Shown here: in pieces, positions 6,230-6,546 of the stretch
Position numbering within the stretch: the stretch's first letter is position 1
How the letters are laid out: each line of letters begins with the position of its first letter
Source: Bacillota bacterium
GTDB taxonomy: Bacteria; Bacillota; Clostridia; Peptostreptococcales; Anaerovoracaceae
Direction: 5' to 3'
Length of the DNA stretch: 6,546 nucleotides
NCBI GenBank assembly: GCA_017386805.1
Contig: JAFOGM010000282.1
Location: forward strand, 1 to 6,546
The notes under the pieces: generated by a model
What the model saw: the letters and a program-made list of their open reading frames with translations, nothing else
The model's database searches: none
Told to the model about the DNA's origin: nothing
Translations under genes and position numbers: made by a program

Positions 6230-6546
6230 ATGGGTATTGTAACTCCTGTAATTTTAGTATCCGTTATCGGTATTGTCTGCGGTGTTGGTCTGACCTTAGC
6301 TGCTAAGTTCATGGCTGTTCCCGTAGATGAAACTGCGGTAAAGATCAGAGAATGCCTGCCCGGCGCAAACTGCGGCGGCTGCGGCTTCGCTGGTTGTGAT
6401 GACTATGCTGCTGCTCTGGCTGCAGATCCCACCATTGCTCCCAACATGTGTGCTCCTGGTGGCGCTGCTGCTGCTGCTGGTATCGCTGCTGTTCTGGGCG
6501 TAGACGCTGGCGACAGCGAACCTAAGGTTGCTCGTGTACACTGCAC
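6230..6546 (+). CDS. rnfB: Rnf complex subunit RnfB (ferredoxin-oxidising iron-sulfur subunit), partial
   Basis: The first 105 codons are present and the gene runs off the right edge. One N-terminal membrane helix (about 5-25) is followed by the Fe-S domain typical of RnfB: LPGANCGGCGFAGC (43-56) and, later, Cys74, giving C48-x2-C51-x4-C56-x17-C74, which binds one 4Fe-4S cluster. An additional Cys42 precedes the motif. The remaining ferredoxin-like 4Fe-4S clusters expected in RnfB would lie beyond the window. RnfB is the entry point for electrons from reduced ferredoxin. AAGGAGGTG (6216-6224) overlaps the rnfA stop codon and stands seven bases before the ATG (counted from AAGGAGG). This is the only junction in the operon with a gap (12 bases) rather than an overlap. 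A run of five GCT codons at 6464-6478 encodes Ala79-83. Confidence 0.95.
   Translation, partial: MGIVTPVILVSVIGIVCGVGLTLAAKFMAVPVDETAVKIRECLPGANCGGCGFAGCDDYAAALAADPTIAPNMCAPGGAAAAAGIAAVLGVDAGDSEPKVARVHC

Noticed and set aside
6464..6478. (GCT)5 repeat in rnfB as a phase-variable slippage tract
   Set aside because: It is a trinucleotide repeat, so changes keep the frame, and it encodes an alanine run in a naturally alanine-rich region.

Overview
The window holds one divergent pair of transcription units. The rightward unit is an rnf operon in the order rnfC-rnfD-rnfG-rnfE-rnfA-rnfB. It encodes the membrane complex that passes electrons from reduced ferredoxin to NAD+ while moving Na+ or H+ out of the cell. 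The leftward unit encodes a long-chain acyl-CoA synthetase (AMP-forming) and, just behind it, the first codons of a Rossmann-fold dehydrogenase that runs off the left edge.

The CDGEAB order, the strong AAGGAGG ribosome binding sites, the moderate base composition and the AT-rich intergenic region all suggest an anaerobic member of the Bacillota (Firmicutes). A Negativicutes or clostridial fermenter fits best, but the sequence alone does not fix the genus.

Layout, left to right. Bases 1-77 (minus): start of the Rossmann protein, whose best start codon is out of frame with the conserved fold by one base. Bases 88-1800 (minus): acyl-CoA synthetase. Bases 1801-2132: about 330 bases without a gene, holding candidate promoters in both directions, an 18-bp palindrome on the synthetase side, and a long stem-loop at the predicted 5' end of the rnf transcript. 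Bases 2133-6217 (plus): rnfC, D, G, E and A, each of the last four starting inside the previous stop codon (TAATG). Base 6230 to the right edge: the first 105 codons of rnfB.

How the genes work together. RnfB and RnfC carry the iron-sulfur clusters on the cytoplasmic side, and RnfC also carries the FMN/NADH site. RnfD and RnfG carry covalently bound FMN on threonines. RnfA and RnfE are paired membrane subunits with facing cysteines. All key motifs in the sequenced part are intact, so the complex looks functional. Nothing here looks like a wholly new system. The points worth a second look are the regulatory structures between the divergent units, the frame problem at the left edge, and the cysteine-rich tail of RnfE.
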